Assembly (NCBI GenBank): GCA_013215055.1
Contig: JABSRQ010000044.1
Location: 1 to 37,530 of the forward strand
Length of the DNA stretch: 37,530 bases
Direction of reading: 5' to 3'
Origin: Pseudomonadales bacterium
Lineage (GTDB): Bacteria > Pseudomonadota > Gammaproteobacteria > Pseudomonadales > DT-91
A model generated the notes under the pieces. It saw nothing but the letters and a program-made list of their open reading frames with translations. It was not told where the DNA came from and ran no database searches. Both the position numbers and the translations under genes were made by a program. Shown here piece after piece: positions 19,436 to 28,236 of this stretch; within the stretch, counting starts at the first letter, position 1; each line of letters begins with the position of its first letter.

Positions 19436-20328
19436 TGTTAGCTGATAATGTATTAATTATTGGTGCTGGTTTGATTGGCGGCTCGCTTGCTAAAGGTTTG
19501 CGTGATCGGAACTTGGCTAACACCTTAGTGGGTTATGGTCGCAGATTAGAACCTTTGCGCCGTGGTATTGAGTTGGGTGTGCTGGATCAAATTGCTAGCG
19601 ATTTACCGGCGGCGATTGCTGCGGCCGATATTATTGTATTAGGTGTACCGACGTTAACCATAAAAGATTATTTGCCGTTGTTAGCGCAGCATAAAAAACC
19701 ACAGTGTGTGGTTACCGATGCAGCATCGGTAAAAGGTGAAATAGCCAAGGTGATTCGTGACGTATTCACCGAAATTCCGCCCTGGTTTGTGTTGGGACAT
19801 CCTATAGCCGGTTCTGAAAAAAGTGGCATCGAAGCCTCTGATGCTGATTTATATGTGAACCATAAAGTGATTTTAACCCCAGATGAAAATACCGATGACA
19901 GGGCCTTGCAGTTAATTACCCGGATGTGGGCAGCTGTGGGTGCCGAGGTGATCTGCATGGGGATCGATGAGCACGATAGGGTTTTGGCGGCAACCAGCCA
20001 TTTACCTCATGCCATTGCTTTTACGTTAGTGAATGCGCTGGTGGATATGGATGCTGGCGTGGAAGATATCTTTCGATATGCCGCCGGTGGCTTTAGAGAT
20101 TTTTCCCGTATCGCCGCATCACATCCGGTAATGTGGCATGACATCATGATTGCTAACAAAACGGCCGTGCTGGATGTGATGGGTGATTTTAAACAGGCGC
20201 TGACAAAAATGGAGCAGGCGATTGCTGATGAAGATTCTGAGGCCTTGTTGCATATGTTTCAGCGTTCCAAAGATGCCCGAGATCATTTTACTCGTCTGTT
20301 AGAAGCGTCTAACAGGCCAACTAAATAA
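19435..20328 (+). CDS. tyrA: Prephenate dehydrogenase (separate from aroA)
   Basis: 297 residues. The N-terminal Rossmann motif GAGLIGGSLAKGLRD, the GHPIAGSEKSG segment and the His of the SHLPHA segment are hallmarks of TyrA. NAD versus NADP preference and cyclohexadienyl versus prephenate specificity cannot be told. The ATG shares one base with the hisC stop, so translation is probably coupled. In Pseudomonas and some relatives TyrA is fused to AroA; here it ends with a TAA before a 35-base gap. Confidence 0.95.
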   Translation: MLADNVLIIGAGLIGGSLAKGLRDRNLANTLVGYGRRLEPLRRGIELGVLDQIASDLPAAIAAADIIVLGVPTLTIKDYLPLLAQHKKPQCVVTDAASVKGEIAKVIRDVFTEIPPWFVLGHPIAGSEKSGIEASDADLYVNHKVILTPDENTDDRALQLITRMWAAVGAEVICMGIDEHDRVLAATSHLPHAIAFTLVNALVDMDAGVEDIFRYAAGGFRDFSRIAASHPVMWHDIMIANKTAVLDVMGDFKQALTKMEQAIADEDSEALLHMFQRSKDARDHFTRLLEASNRPTK

Positions 20329-20363
20329 CTAATAAAACAAATATTAAACCTTAAGTGAATTGT

Positions 20364-21698
20364 ATGAGCTCTGTTGATTTTTTTGCAGGCAGTAAAGAAA
20401 AAACTATCCAGCCATTAAGTGGTGAAATTCGAGTGCCGGGCGATAAATCTATATCGCATCGCTCTATCATGTTTGGTGCTATCGCCGAAGGTACCAGCCA
20501 TGTAACAGGCTTTTTAGAAGGTGCGGATGCGTTGGCCACCTTAAATGCATTTAGAGCGATGGGGGTGGAAATAGAAGGCCCTGAAAATGGTCAGGTGACC
20601 ATTCATGGTGTGGGCATGCATGGGCTTAAAGCACCTGATGGCCCTTTGGATATGGGTAACTCGGGTACGTCTATTCGTCTGCTTTCAGGTTTGTTGGCAG
20701 GCCAGGGGTTTGAAGTGACGATGACCGGTGATGCGTCATTATCAACACGCCCGATGAAGCGCGTAACCGATCCGTTGGCGCTAATGGGCGCGGTGGTTGA
20801 AACCGCAGAAGGTGGCACACCACCGTTAACCTTAAAATCGGGCAGCCAATTAAAAGGCATTAACTATGCTTTGCCTATGGCCTCAGCGCAGGTAAAAAGC
20901 TGTGTATTATTGGCCGGGTTATATGCTCAGGGGCGTACTGAGGTTATTGAACCTGCACCTACAAGAGACCACACCGAGCGTATGTTAGAGGCCTTTGGTT
21001 ATAATGTAGAAATTGATGGCCCTAAACGTGCGGTAGTGGGTGGCGGCAAGTTAAAAGCTGCAAATATCGATATTCCATCAGACATCTCATCCGCAGCTTT
21101 CTTTTTGGTGGCTGCATCCATCGTGCCTGAATCTGATTTAACCCTTAAACATGTGGGTATGAATCCTACCCGCGTGGGTGTGATTAATATTCTCAAGGCA
21201 ATGGGCGCAAATATAGAAACCGTGTCTAGCAGTTTTATCGGTGGCGAACCGGTGGCTGATTTGCGTGTACGTGGGCCTAAAAATGGCAAAAAGTTACAGG
21301 GTATAGTGATTGATGAGGCGGATGTACCGTTAGCGATTGATGAGTTTCCGGTATTATTTGTCGCCGCTGCAGCTGCAGAAGGAGAGACCATATTAACCGG
21401 GGCTGAAGAGTTGCGGGTTAAAGAATCCGACCGTATCCAGGTGATGGCCGATGGCATGTTGGCCTTGGGTATTGATGCCGTACCTACCGAAGATGGTATT
21501 GTTATTCAAGGTGGGGTCATCGGTGGCGGGGTGGTTGAAAGTCATCATGATCACCGTATCTCTATGGCCTTTGCCGTGGCGTCTTTATTGAGCACCGATA
21601 CCATACATATTCAAGGTTGCGATAATGTGGCCACGTCATTCCCCAACTTTGTTGAATTGGCGAATCAAGTGGGCTTTTCCATTGAGGTGGCATCATGA
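20364..21698 (+). CDS. aroA: 3-phosphoshikimate 1-carboxyvinyltransferase (EPSP synthase)
   Basis: 444 residues from the ATG at 20364; an in-frame GTG at 20355 would add three residues. It condenses shikimate-3-phosphate with phosphoenolpyruvate. The motifs PGDKSISHRS, GNSGTSIRL, DASLSTRPMKR, SAQVKSC and NPTRVG are all present. It has the four short motifs used to define class II EPSP synthases (RDHTE, GDKS, SAQVK, NPTR), but Gly rather than Ala at the GNxGT position. The stop overlaps the cmk start as ATGA, implying coupled translation. Confidence 0.97.
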   Translation: MSSVDFFAGSKEKTIQPLSGEIRVPGDKSISHRSIMFGAIAEGTSHVTGFLEGADALATLNAFRAMGVEIEGPENGQVTIHGVGMHGLKAPDGPLDMGNSGTSIRLLSGLLAGQGFEVTMTGDASLSTRPMKRVTDPLALMGAVVETAEGGTPPLTLKSGSQLKGINYALPMASAQVKSCVLLAGLYAQGRTEVIEPAPTRDHTERMLEAFGYNVEIDGPKRAVVGGGKLKAANIDIPSDISSAAFFLVAASIVPESDLTLKHVGMNPTRVGVINILKAMGANIETVSSSFIGGEPVADLRVRGPKNGKKLQGIVIDEADVPLAIDEFPVLFVAAAAAEGETILTGAEELRVKESDRIQVMADGMLALGIDAVPTEDGIVIQGGVIGGGVVESHHDHRISMAFAVASLLSTDTIHIQGCDNVATSFPNFVELANQVGFSIEVAS

Positions 21699-22372
21699 AG
21701 ACCGTTATCACCATTGATGGTCCGTCAGGCGCGGGTAAAGGTACGATTTCTCAATTATTGGCAAAAGAACTAGGCTGGGACTTTTTAGACAGCGGTGCTA
21801 TTTATCGCTTATGTGGGCTTGCTTGTACTAACGCTGGTATTGATTTTACCGATGTGGCTGCGGTTACTGATATTGCCAAACAATTGGATATTAAATTTAG
21901 CATTACCGATGCCGGTTTAAAAACCTATTTGGCGGGAGAGGAGGTCACCGCTAAGTTGCGTACGGAGCAGGCGGGTACGGCGGCATCACATGTGGCATCT
22001 ATTCCGGCAGTGCGGGAAGAATTATTACAGCGCCAACGTGATTTTGCTCACGGAGATGCAGGTGGTTTGATTGCCGATGGCCGGGACATGGGCACGGTGG
22101 TGTTTAAAAATGCGGCCTGTAAGTTCTATTTAACTGCAACTGCCGAGGAACGCGCCAATCGCCGCTATAATCAGTTGAAATTAGCGGGAGAAAATGTTAA
22201 CCTCGCCGCGATTTTGCAGGATATCAAAGATCGCGACGATCGCGATATGAACCGCGCAGTAGCGCCGTTAAAGCCTGCAGACGATGCAATCACTATCGAT
22301 TCAACCGATATGAGCATTGAAACCGTATTTAAGAGTCTGTTGGGGATCATTTCAGATAATAATCTGGCCTGA
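21695..22372 (+). CDS. cmk: Cytidylate kinase
   Basis: 225 residues. It phosphorylates CMP and dCMP. The P-loop is GPSGAGKGT at residues 8-16; the DSGAIYR segment and the DGRDMGTVVF substrate-binding segment match the family, as does the lid segment DRDDRDMNR. The start overlaps the aroA stop by four bases. The aroA-cmk-rpsA order is widely conserved in proteobacteria. Confidence 0.97.
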   Translation: MKTVITIDGPSGAGKGTISQLLAKELGWDFLDSGAIYRLCGLACTNAGIDFTDVAAVTDIAKQLDIKFSITDAGLKTYLAGEEVTAKLRTEQAGTAASHVASIPAVREELLQRQRDFAHGDAGGLIADGRDMGTVVFKNAACKFYLTATAEERANRRYNQLKLAGENVNLAAILQDIKDRDDRDMNRAVAPLKPADDAITIDSTDMSIETVFKSLLGIISDNNLA

Positions 22373-22413
22373 GCTCGATAGGCATTAAACCGGGTGTTGA
22401 GTTTCTCGCGGTT

Positions 22414-22534
22414 AGATAAGGTAACTTATCTGGCTATACCAGCAAGAGAGCTTAATACCTTTATTAAAGTAGACCCATGTTTGCTGGATAGACATGGTTG
22501 AGGCTCAGAGCTCTTAGAAAACGTTTCTATGCTC
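22414..22534 (+). promoter_or_regulatory. Structured rpsA leader (three hairpins)
   Basis: The 192-base gap between cmk and rpsA contains three inverted repeats in succession: AGATAAG/CTTATCT (22414-22431, loop GTAA), CCATGT/ACATGG (22475-22497, loop containing GGA), and an interrupted stem GAGC...AGAAA/TTTCT...GCTC (22508-22534). The rpsA leader in E. coli and relatives folds into three hairpins with GGA loop motifs and is autoregulated by S1. The same function here is inferred from this resemblance. Confidence 0.5.
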
Positions 22535-22564
22535 GAAAGCCCGTCCCCAAATAAGGTATTCCAC

Positions 22565-24232
22565 ATGGAAAGCTTTGCAGAACTCTTTGAAGAGAGTTTA
22601 TTAACCCTTGAAATGGCGCCTGGCGCAATCGTAACAGGTATCGTAATCGACATTGACGCCGATTGGGTAACTGTTCATGCCGGCCTGAAATCTGAGGGTG
22701 TTATCCCTAGAGTTCAATTCCTTGATGACAACGGTGAGTTAACAGTTGTTATCGGTGATGAAGTTCAAGTTGCATTGGAAACTGTTGAAGATGGTTTTGG
22801 TGAAACTAAATTATCTCGTGAAAAAGCCAAACGTGCTGAAGCGTGGATCGAGCTTGAGAAAGCCCACGTCGATGAAGAAGTTATCATGGGTATTATCTCT
22901 GGTAAGGTTAAAGGCGGTTTTACTGTAGACGTTCACGGTATTCGTGCGTTCTTACCGGGTTCTTTGGTTGATGTACGTCCGGTACGCGACACATTACACC
23001 TGGAAGGCAAGTCTTTAGAATTTAAAGTTATCAAATTAGATGCAAAACGTAACAACGTGGTTGTTTCTCGTAGAGCAGTATTAGAAGAAGCTAACTCAGC
23101 TGAACGTGAAGAGTTGTTGGCTAACCTGCAAGAAGGTCAATCTGCTAAAGGTATCGTTAAGAACCTTACCGATTACGGTGCATTTGTTGATCTGGGTGGT
23201 GTTGATGGTTTATTACATATCACTGATATGGCTTGGAAACGCATCAAGCATCCTTCAGAAATCGTTAATGTTGGTGATGAAATCGACGTTCGCATCCTGA
23301 AATTTGATAGAGAGCGTAATCGTGTATCTCTTGGTCTGAAACAACTGGGTGAAGATCCATGGGTTGCAGTGAAAGCGCGTTACCCAGAAGGTGCTCGTGC
23401 TACAGCTAAGGTAACCAACCTGACTGATTACGGTTGTTTTGCTGAGCTGGAAGAAGGCGTTGAAGGTCTGGTTCACGTATCTGAAATGGATTGGACTAAC
23501 AAAAATGTTCATCCTTCTAAGATCGTTAATGTTGGTGATGAAGTTGAAGTTATGGTACTGGATATCGACGAAGAACGTCGTCGTATCTCTTTAGGTATCA
23601 AGCAATGTCAAACCAACCCTTGGGATGATTTCTCTGAGAAATTCGTTAAAGGCGATAAAGTATCAGGCACTATCAAGTCTATCACTGACTTCGGTATCTT
23701 CATTGGTCTTGAAGGTAACATCGACGGTTTAGTTCACTTGTCTGATATTTCTTGGAACGAGCAAGGCGAAGAAGCCGTTCGTAGCTTCAAGAAAGGCGAT
23801 GAAATCGAGACTGTTATCCTGTCTGTAGATTCTGAGCGTGAGCGCATCTCTTTAGGTATCAAGCAATTAGACGAAGATCCTTTCAACGAGTTTGTTGGTG
23901 AAAATGATCGTGGTGCTGTTGTTAAAGGTATTATCAAAGCGGTTGAGGCTAAGTTCGTAACTGTAACATTGTCTGACGATGTTGAAGGTACTATCAAGGC
24001 TTCTGAGCTGAGCATCGATAAAGTAGCTGATGCAACGACGGTTGTTAAAGTTGGCGAAGAAATCGAAGCACGCGTAGTCACTGTTGATCGTAAAAACAGA
24101 ACGGTTGTTCTTTCTGTTAAAGCTATCAATATGGCTGAAGAGAAAGAAGCTGTTAAGCAGCTGAAAGAGCAAGCCTCTGAAGCACAAGCAACAACCATTG
24201 GTGACCTGATCAAGGCGCAAATGGATAAGTAA
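22565..24232 (+). CDS. rpsA: 30S ribosomal protein S1
   Basis: 555 residues. The in-frame ATG at 22529 would add 12 residues; the start [11 protein letters not shown] at 22565 matches the family and follows AAGG. Six S1/OB-fold repeats are present; repeats 3-6, such as those starting [17 protein letters not shown] and [16 protein letters not shown], are the most alike. It unfolds and docks mRNA on the small subunit. Its codon usage is visibly more biased than its neighbours, as expected for a ribosomal gene. It is followed by a strong terminator. Confidence 0.98.
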   Translation: MESFAELFEESLLTLEMAPGAIVTGIVIDIDADWVTVHAGLKSEGVIPRVQFLDDNGELTVVIGDEVQVALETVEDGFGETKLSREKAKRAEAWIELEKAHVDEEVIMGIISGKVKGGFTVDVHGIRAFLPGSLVDVRPVRDTLHLEGKSLEFKVIKLDAKRNNVVVSRRAVLEEANSAEREELLANLQEGQSAKGIVKNLTDYGAFVDLGGVDGLLHITDMAWKRIKHPSEIVNVGDEIDVRILKFDRERNRVSLGLKQLGEDPWVAVKARYPEGARATAKVTNLTDYGCFAELEEGVEGLVHVSEMDWTNKNVHPSKIVNVGDEVEVMVLDIDEERRRISLGIKQCQTNPWDDFSEKFVKGDKVSGTIKSITDFGIFIGLEGNIDGLVHLSDISWNEQGEEAVRSFKKGDEIETVILSVDSERERISLGIKQLDEDPFNEFVGENDRGAVVKGIIKAVEAKFVTVTLSDDVEGTIKASELSIDKVADATTVVKVGEEIEARVVTVDRKNRTVVLSVKAINMAEEKEAVKQLKEQASEAQATTIGDLIKAQMDK

Positions 24233-24257
24233 TTAGCTTTTAGCTAACACTTACGAG

Positions 24258-24283
24258 AAAGGCCGGCATTGCCGGCCTTTTTT
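24258..24283 (+). terminator. Intrinsic terminator after rpsA
   Basis: AAAGGCCGGC / GCCGGCCTTT forms a 10-bp stem with a three-base loop followed directly by more T residues, 25 bases after the rpsA stop. This is a textbook rho-independent terminator. Confidence 0.93.
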
Positions 24284-24428
24284 ATGCCTGTTATTTATCT
24301 AATAAGTTTATTAAAGCAAGGGCTAATCGTTAGGTTGATTTATCAAAGCGGTGTAAACTTAAATCGTGAAAATAGCCTACGCTGTTAGATGTTGATAAGC
24401 ATATGGCAAAGAATCTAAGGAAAATATT

Positions 24429-24812
24429 GTGAAACGATTATTCTTAACCACATTGGCAGCGTTAACGCTGGCTCTTCCTGCATTGGCAAAAGATGACGAT
24501 AATATTGCCGAGCGCTGGGAGTGTAAACTCAGTGATGCTACAGACTGGGATGATATTATTATTGTGGCCAGTATTGAAAATGGCCATAAAAGCGGTTATT
24601 TATGGGCTGCCGGAGTGACTAATGATAGCCTTTTTCAGGTAAAGGGCTTGGATAGAAATTGGTCGTTCACCGCTAATGAGGCGGGTGGCTATGATTATAC
24701 CTTTGTTATCACGGCTTCCAGTAAAGGTAAGTTCTATGACTTCAGTAAGGGCAGTGAAAAAACCTTAACTACAGTCAGTAAAGTGTTGGATTGTAGGCGC
24801 GAAGACGATTAA
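24429..24812 (+). CDS. Small secreted protein of unknown function
   Basis: 127 residues starting with GTG, preceded by AAGGAAA. It has a clear Sec signal peptide (MKRLFLTTLAALTLALPALA, cleavage near residue 21). The mature part of about 106 residues has two cysteines (in WECKL and near the C-terminus in LDCRRE) that could form a disulfide linking the two ends. The sequence is rich in aromatic and acidic residues and looks like a small beta-rich periplasmic domain. I do not recognise the family. It interrupts the usual rpsA-ihfB neighbourhood and has its own upstream gap after the rpsA terminator, so it probably has its own promoter. Confidence 0.75.
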   Translation: MKRLFLTTLAALTLALPALAKDDDNIAERWECKLSDATDWDDIIIVASIENGHKSGYLWAAGVTNDSLFQVKGLDRNWSFTANEAGGYDYTFVITASSKGKFYDFSKGSEKTLTTVSKVLDCRREDD

Positions 24813-24988
24813 TGCTCAGGGGTTGACAAGAAAACCATTATTGTAGGTTTAATAAGCAAAAAATCAGCCCCAGAATTTACATTTCCTCTCTGGACGCCGA
24901 AGTTTTAATCAACTATATTTACCAAGTTATTGAAATTTAAGAATAAGTCGTGCAAGCTAGTGGCAAAGGATGAGTAGAGGGAATTCCT

Positions 24989-25285
24989 ATGACCAAATCC
25001 GAATTAATAGAGCGAATTGCTGAACAGCAGCCGCAATTATCTGCAAAGGATGTAGAGTTGGCGGTGAAGACGATTATCGAGCAAATGTCCCAGTCTTTGG
25101 CCGGTGGCAAGAGAATTGAGATTCGTGGCTTCGGCAGCTTTTCATTACATTATCGTGCGCCGCGTAAAGGCCGTAATCCTAAAACCGGAGATACGGTTGA
25201 ACTGGAAGGTAAGTCTGTACCCCATTTTAAGCCGGGTAAAGAGATGCGTGAACGGGTTAACGCCTCATTAAAAACCTATCCTTGA
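24989..25285 (+). CDS. ihfB: Integration host factor subunit beta
   Basis: 98 residues. A HU/IHF-family DNA-bending protein. The N-terminus [20 protein letters not shown] and the arm [18 protein letters not shown] carrying the intercalating proline are diagnostic of the beta subunit. It pairs with IhfA, encoded elsewhere. A good ribosome binding site (AGAGGGAATTCCT) precedes the ATG. A TTGACA box at 24823-24828 could be part of its promoter, but a well-spaced -10 is not obvious. Confidence 0.97.
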   Translation: MTKSELIERIAEQQPQLSAKDVELAVKTIIEQMSQSLAGGKRIEIRGFGSFSLHYRAPRKGRNPKTGDTVELEGKSVPHFKPGKEMRERVNASLKTYP

Positions 25286-25418
25286 TAGCTAAGCTTCATT
25301 TTTAGTTTATATCCTGAGTTTAACGTCCTGTTAAGCTCAGCTTGCCCACTCTTTAATTTCCCTGAAAGATGCTTTGCGGTATGCTTAGCCTGTATTTAAC
25401 AGCAGGATTTTCACCCTC

Positions 25419-25700
25419 ATGCCGTGGATTAAAAGACTTCCTATTGCCGTCTGTATTCTGATTGCCTGCAGCTATATTTTTATATTTTCTCTGCGAAATA
25501 ATCAGTTAGTGGATGTTGATTTATTATTTATTGTATTGCCTCAGATGAAAATAGAGTTGGTGATTATTGCTACATTTATTGTAGGTTCTCTGACGGGGGT
25601 CTTGTCGTCGTTATTGCTGATGGCTAAAATGCGTCGCAAATATCGTGTGCGCCTATATAAGGCTGAGCGTCAGCAGAAAATGTCTGAAAGTAAGGTGTAA
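25419..25700 (+). CDS. lapA: LapA family inner-membrane protein (DUF1049)
   Basis: 93 residues with two membrane helices (about 4-24 and 42-66) separated by the short NNQLVDVDLLF segment, and a basic cytoplasmic tail; this layout and length match LapA/YciS (DUF1049). In E. coli LapA works with LapB in controlling lipopolysaccharide synthesis through LpxC turnover. Here pyrF follows at once and no lapB lies between. Confidence 0.85.
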   Translation: MPWIKRLPIAVCILIACSYIFIFSLRNNQLVDVDLLFIVLPQMKIELVIIATFIVGSLTGVLSSLLLMAKMRRKYRVRLYKAERQQKMSESKV

Positions 25701-25721
25701 AAAGTGTCAAGAGAGAAGAAT

Positions 25722-26426
25722 ATGTCAGATACCAATAAGCGTATTGTTGTGGCGTTGGATTATGCCGAACTGCCGCCGATGTACCAGTTAATTGATCAGT
25801 TAGATCCTAATATGTGTCGATTAAAAGTTGGCAAAGAGTTATTCACGCGATATGGCGCGAATATGGTGAGCGAGCTGCAGTCTCGTGATTTTGATGTTTT
25901 TCTGGATTTAAAATTTCATGATATCCCCAATACTGTGGCTAAGGCTGTAGCGGCAGCGGCCGATTTAGGTGTGTGGATGGTGAATGTTCATGCCCAAGGT
26001 GGTTCCAGGATGATGGAGGCCGCCAGAGAGTCTTTAGAAGCCTTTGGTAAGGACAGCCCTTTATTGATTGCGGTGACGATATTAACCAGTATGTCAGAAG
26101 CGGATTTAAAGGAGCTGGGTCTGCCAGCCCCCGAACTCATGGTGCCTAAATTAGCCCAGCTGGCAAAAAATGCCGGTTTAGATGGTGTGGTCAGTTCAGC
26201 CAGAGAAGCGCAGATGATTAAAGATCTCTGTGGTGCTGATTTTACTACGGTAACCCCTGGCATTCGCCCAAAGGGGGCTTCGCAGGATGATCAAACCCGT
26301 ATTCTTACGCCTTCTCAGGCGGTAGCTCAAGGGGCTGATTATTTGGTGATTGGTCGGCCCATCACCCGGGCTGAGAATCCGCTGCAGGCATTGCAGGCTA
26401 TCCATCAAGAAATACAGGCCGTTTAA
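25722..26426 (+). CDS. pyrF: Orotidine 5'-phosphate decarboxylase
   Basis: 234 residues from the ATG at 25722, which follows GAGAGAAG; an in-frame GTG at 25704 would add six residues. It makes UMP from OMP. The motif [13 protein letters not shown] carries the catalytic Asp-Lys-Asp array, and LKVGKELF and the C-terminal [12 protein letters not shown] phosphate-binding segment are intact. It lies 21 bases after lapA and three bases before the next small gene. Confidence 0.97.
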   Translation: MSDTNKRIVVALDYAELPPMYQLIDQLDPNMCRLKVGKELFTRYGANMVSELQSRDFDVFLDLKFHDIPNTVAKAVAAAADLGVWMVNVHAQGGSRMMEAARESLEAFGKDSPLLIAVTILTSMSEADLKELGLPAPELMVPKLAQLAKNAGLDGVVSSAREAQMIKDLCGADFTTVTPGIRPKGASQDDQTRILTPSQAVAQGADYLVIGRPITRAENPLQALQAIHQEIQAV

Positions 26427-26429
26427 GTT

Positions 26430-26744
26430 ATGTTGCTGAATGATTTGTTATCGGTCTCTGTAGATGCCCGTATTCAATATTTTGATGTGGATAGAAGTAC
26501 CTTGATGCATCAAAAACAGGTGTTTGGGATTGTGCATAATGTCGATGCCGATCAGGGTATTACTATCGCCGTAGAGGGTGATAAAAAGAACTTGTTTAAA
26601 GTGCCGCCGGCTAGTGAGGCCTGGAGCATGTTATTAGATGGCAGTTATAAAGTTCGCTGGGCCGTTTATCGTACGCAAGAGGATCGTCAAGACAGTGTTC
26701 ATGAGTGGTGGAGTTGGGAAGCGCAGCTAAACAGTGTTGATTAA
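26430..26744 (+). CDS. Conserved-looking small protein of unknown function
   Basis: 104 residues, no signal peptide or membrane helix. It starts three bases after the pyrF stop and is surely cotranscribed with it. The sequence suggests a beta-rich cytoplasmic domain; the C-terminus is tryptophan-rich (HEWWSWEAQL). I do not recognise a family. The codon usage resembles its neighbours, and the tight spacing argues that it is a real gene. Confidence 0.68.
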   Translation: MLLNDLLSVSVDARIQYFDVDRSTLMHQKQVFGIVHNVDADQGITIAVEGDKKNLFKVPPASEAWSMLLDGSYKVRWAVYRTQEDRQDSVHEWWSWEAQLNSVD

Positions 26745-26772
26745 GCACTATAATAAAAACAGGGGGCAGCTT

Positions 26773-28197
26773 GTGTTGCACAGGTATATTTTTAGTCTGA
26801 CGTTATTTTTCTGTTTCTGCTGTGCCAGTGTTTTTGCCACAGAAATTGAAAATGATGAAAGCACCGTGGTGAGTGGGGCAGGCACGGTGGCGCCGGCGCT
26901 ATCTGTGGTGGATGTTGCCATTCAGGAGGCAGGGGTATCTTTACCTAAGGCCAAGCCAGTTCAATTAGATAAACCGGTATTACCTGAGCCAGCAGCAATC
27001 TCTGCGTCTACTTATGCGCCAACGATTAAACCTGCAGAAAAAAGCAGCTTAACAACGCAGGTAGATAAAATTGTTGCTGAATCTACCCAACTTCCTACAT
27101 CGATTATGGATGTTCAGCCTGCCTTGTTTTTATTGGGGGCTGAAGTGCCTGCCGCAACGGCTACACGTTTGTCGTGGTCTCCCAGTCAATCGTTTGAGGG
27201 TATAGCCAGTCCTAGTCCTGTGTTGGTGGTTAATGGGGCGACACCTGGACCTACGTTGTGTTTAACGGCGGCGATTCACGGCGATGAATTAAATGGCATA
27301 GAGATTGTACGTAGAATTCTTTATCAGTTGAATCCCGAGAAGCTTTCAGGTGCGGTGATTGGGGTACCTATCGTCAATTTGCAGGGCTTCAGGCGCGCCT
27401 CACGTTATTTAACCGATAGACGAGATCTGAATCGATATTTTCCGGGTAATGAGCAGGGCAGTTCGGCGTCAAGAATCGCCTATTCAATTTTCCATCAGGT
27501 GATTACTCATTGTGATGTGTTAGTTGATTTACATACAGGCTCTTTTTACCGCGAGAATTTACCCCAGCTTAGGGCCGATTTACAGGACCCGGATATTGTT
27601 AAATTAACCCATAATTTTGGCTCTATCGTGGTTGTGCATAGTGCCGGGGCTGCAGGTACTTTAAGGGGGGCTGCGGTAGCTGCTGGTATTCCTGCGGTAA
27701 CGTTGGAAGCAGGTGGTCCTATGCGGCTGGAGAAATCTGCGGTAGAGCATGGTGTGAAGAGTATACAAACGCTACTGAATAAAATGAAGATGGTGAAGAA
27801 AATCCGCCTGTGGAGTCATCCGGAACCGGTCTATTACGGTTCAACCTGGGTTAGAGCTGATAGGGGCGGGATTTTATTCTCCGAAGTGAAGTTAGGCGAA
27901 AATATCAAAAAATCCGATGTGCTGGGTATCGTGACCGACCCTATTACCAATGTGAGTCAGAATATTGTATCCCCTTATAATGGCAAGGTGATTGGTATGG
28001 CGGTTAATCAGGTCGTGATGCCGGGTTTTGCGGCTTATCATATTGGCATTGCAGCGGAGGATGATGGAGAGCTAATCAATCCGCAAGATGTCATGGCGGG
28101 AAAGGATGAGCAGGCGTTACAAGCTGTGGAGGTGGTAGAGAATAAGCCTATAACGGTGATGCCTGTGGATGCCGATATTGAAGATATGAATGATTAA
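26773..28197 (+). CDS. Secreted AstE/AspA-type zinc deacylase
   Basis: 474 residues from a GTG at 26773 preceded by AGGGGG; a further-upstream GTG at 26734 overlaps the previous gene. A signal peptide (about 1-22, ending SVFA) is followed by a Pro/Ala-rich stretch to about residue 125. The catalytic domain has the zinc motif His169-x-x-Glu172, the third ligand His254 in VDLHTG and the probable catalytic Glu312 in TLEAGG. A C-terminal beta domain (about 345-435) resembles the lipoyl-like barrel seen in this superfamily (succinylglutamate desuccinylase/aspartoacylase). The substrate is unknown; the export signal excludes the cytoplasmic arginine pathway role of AstE. Confidence 0.85.
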   Translation: MLHRYIFSLTLFFCFCCASVFATEIENDESTVVSGAGTVAPALSVVDVAIQEAGVSLPKAKPVQLDKPVLPEPAAISASTYAPTIKPAEKSSLTTQVDKIVAESTQLPTSIMDVQPALFLLGAEVPAATATRLSWSPSQSFEGIASPSPVLVVNGATPGPTLCLTAAIHGDELNGIEIVRRILYQLNPEKLSGAVIGVPIVNLQGFRRASRYLTDRRDLNRYFPGNEQGSSASRIAYSIFHQVITHCDVLVDLHTGSFYRENLPQLRADLQDPDIVKLTHNFGSIVVVHSAGAAGTLRGAAVAAGIPAVTLEAGGPMRLEKSAVEHGVKSIQTLLNKMKMVKKIRLWSHPEPVYYGSTWVRADRGGILFSEVKLGENIKKSDVLGIVTDPITNVSQNIVSPYNGKVIGMAVNQVVMPGFAAYHIGIAAEDDGELINPQDVMAGKDEQALQAVEVVENKPITVMPVDADIEDMND

Positions 28198-28199
28198 GA

Positions 28200-28236
28200 A
28201 GATGCCTATTGTAGCGTATAGGCATCTGTTAAGTTT
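28200..28236. terminator. Terminator hairpin between convergent genes
   Basis: A perfect 10-bp stem (AGATGCCTAT / ATAGGCATCT, 28200-28209 with 28218-28227) with an eight-base loop is followed on the plus strand by GTTAAGTTTTT. It lies between the stops of the secreted deacylase and the minus-strand outer-membrane protein gene and probably serves the plus strand, perhaps both. Confidence 0.7.

Noticed and set aside
24823..24853. sigma-70 promoter before ihfB with TTGACA
   Set aside because: The -35 is perfect but the nearest -10-like TTTAAT is 19 bases away, too weak to list as a feature.
24905..24925. IHF binding site before ihfB (AATCAACTATATTTA)
   Set aside because: The spacing between the two half-motifs is off the consensus by one base, so autoregulation cannot be claimed.
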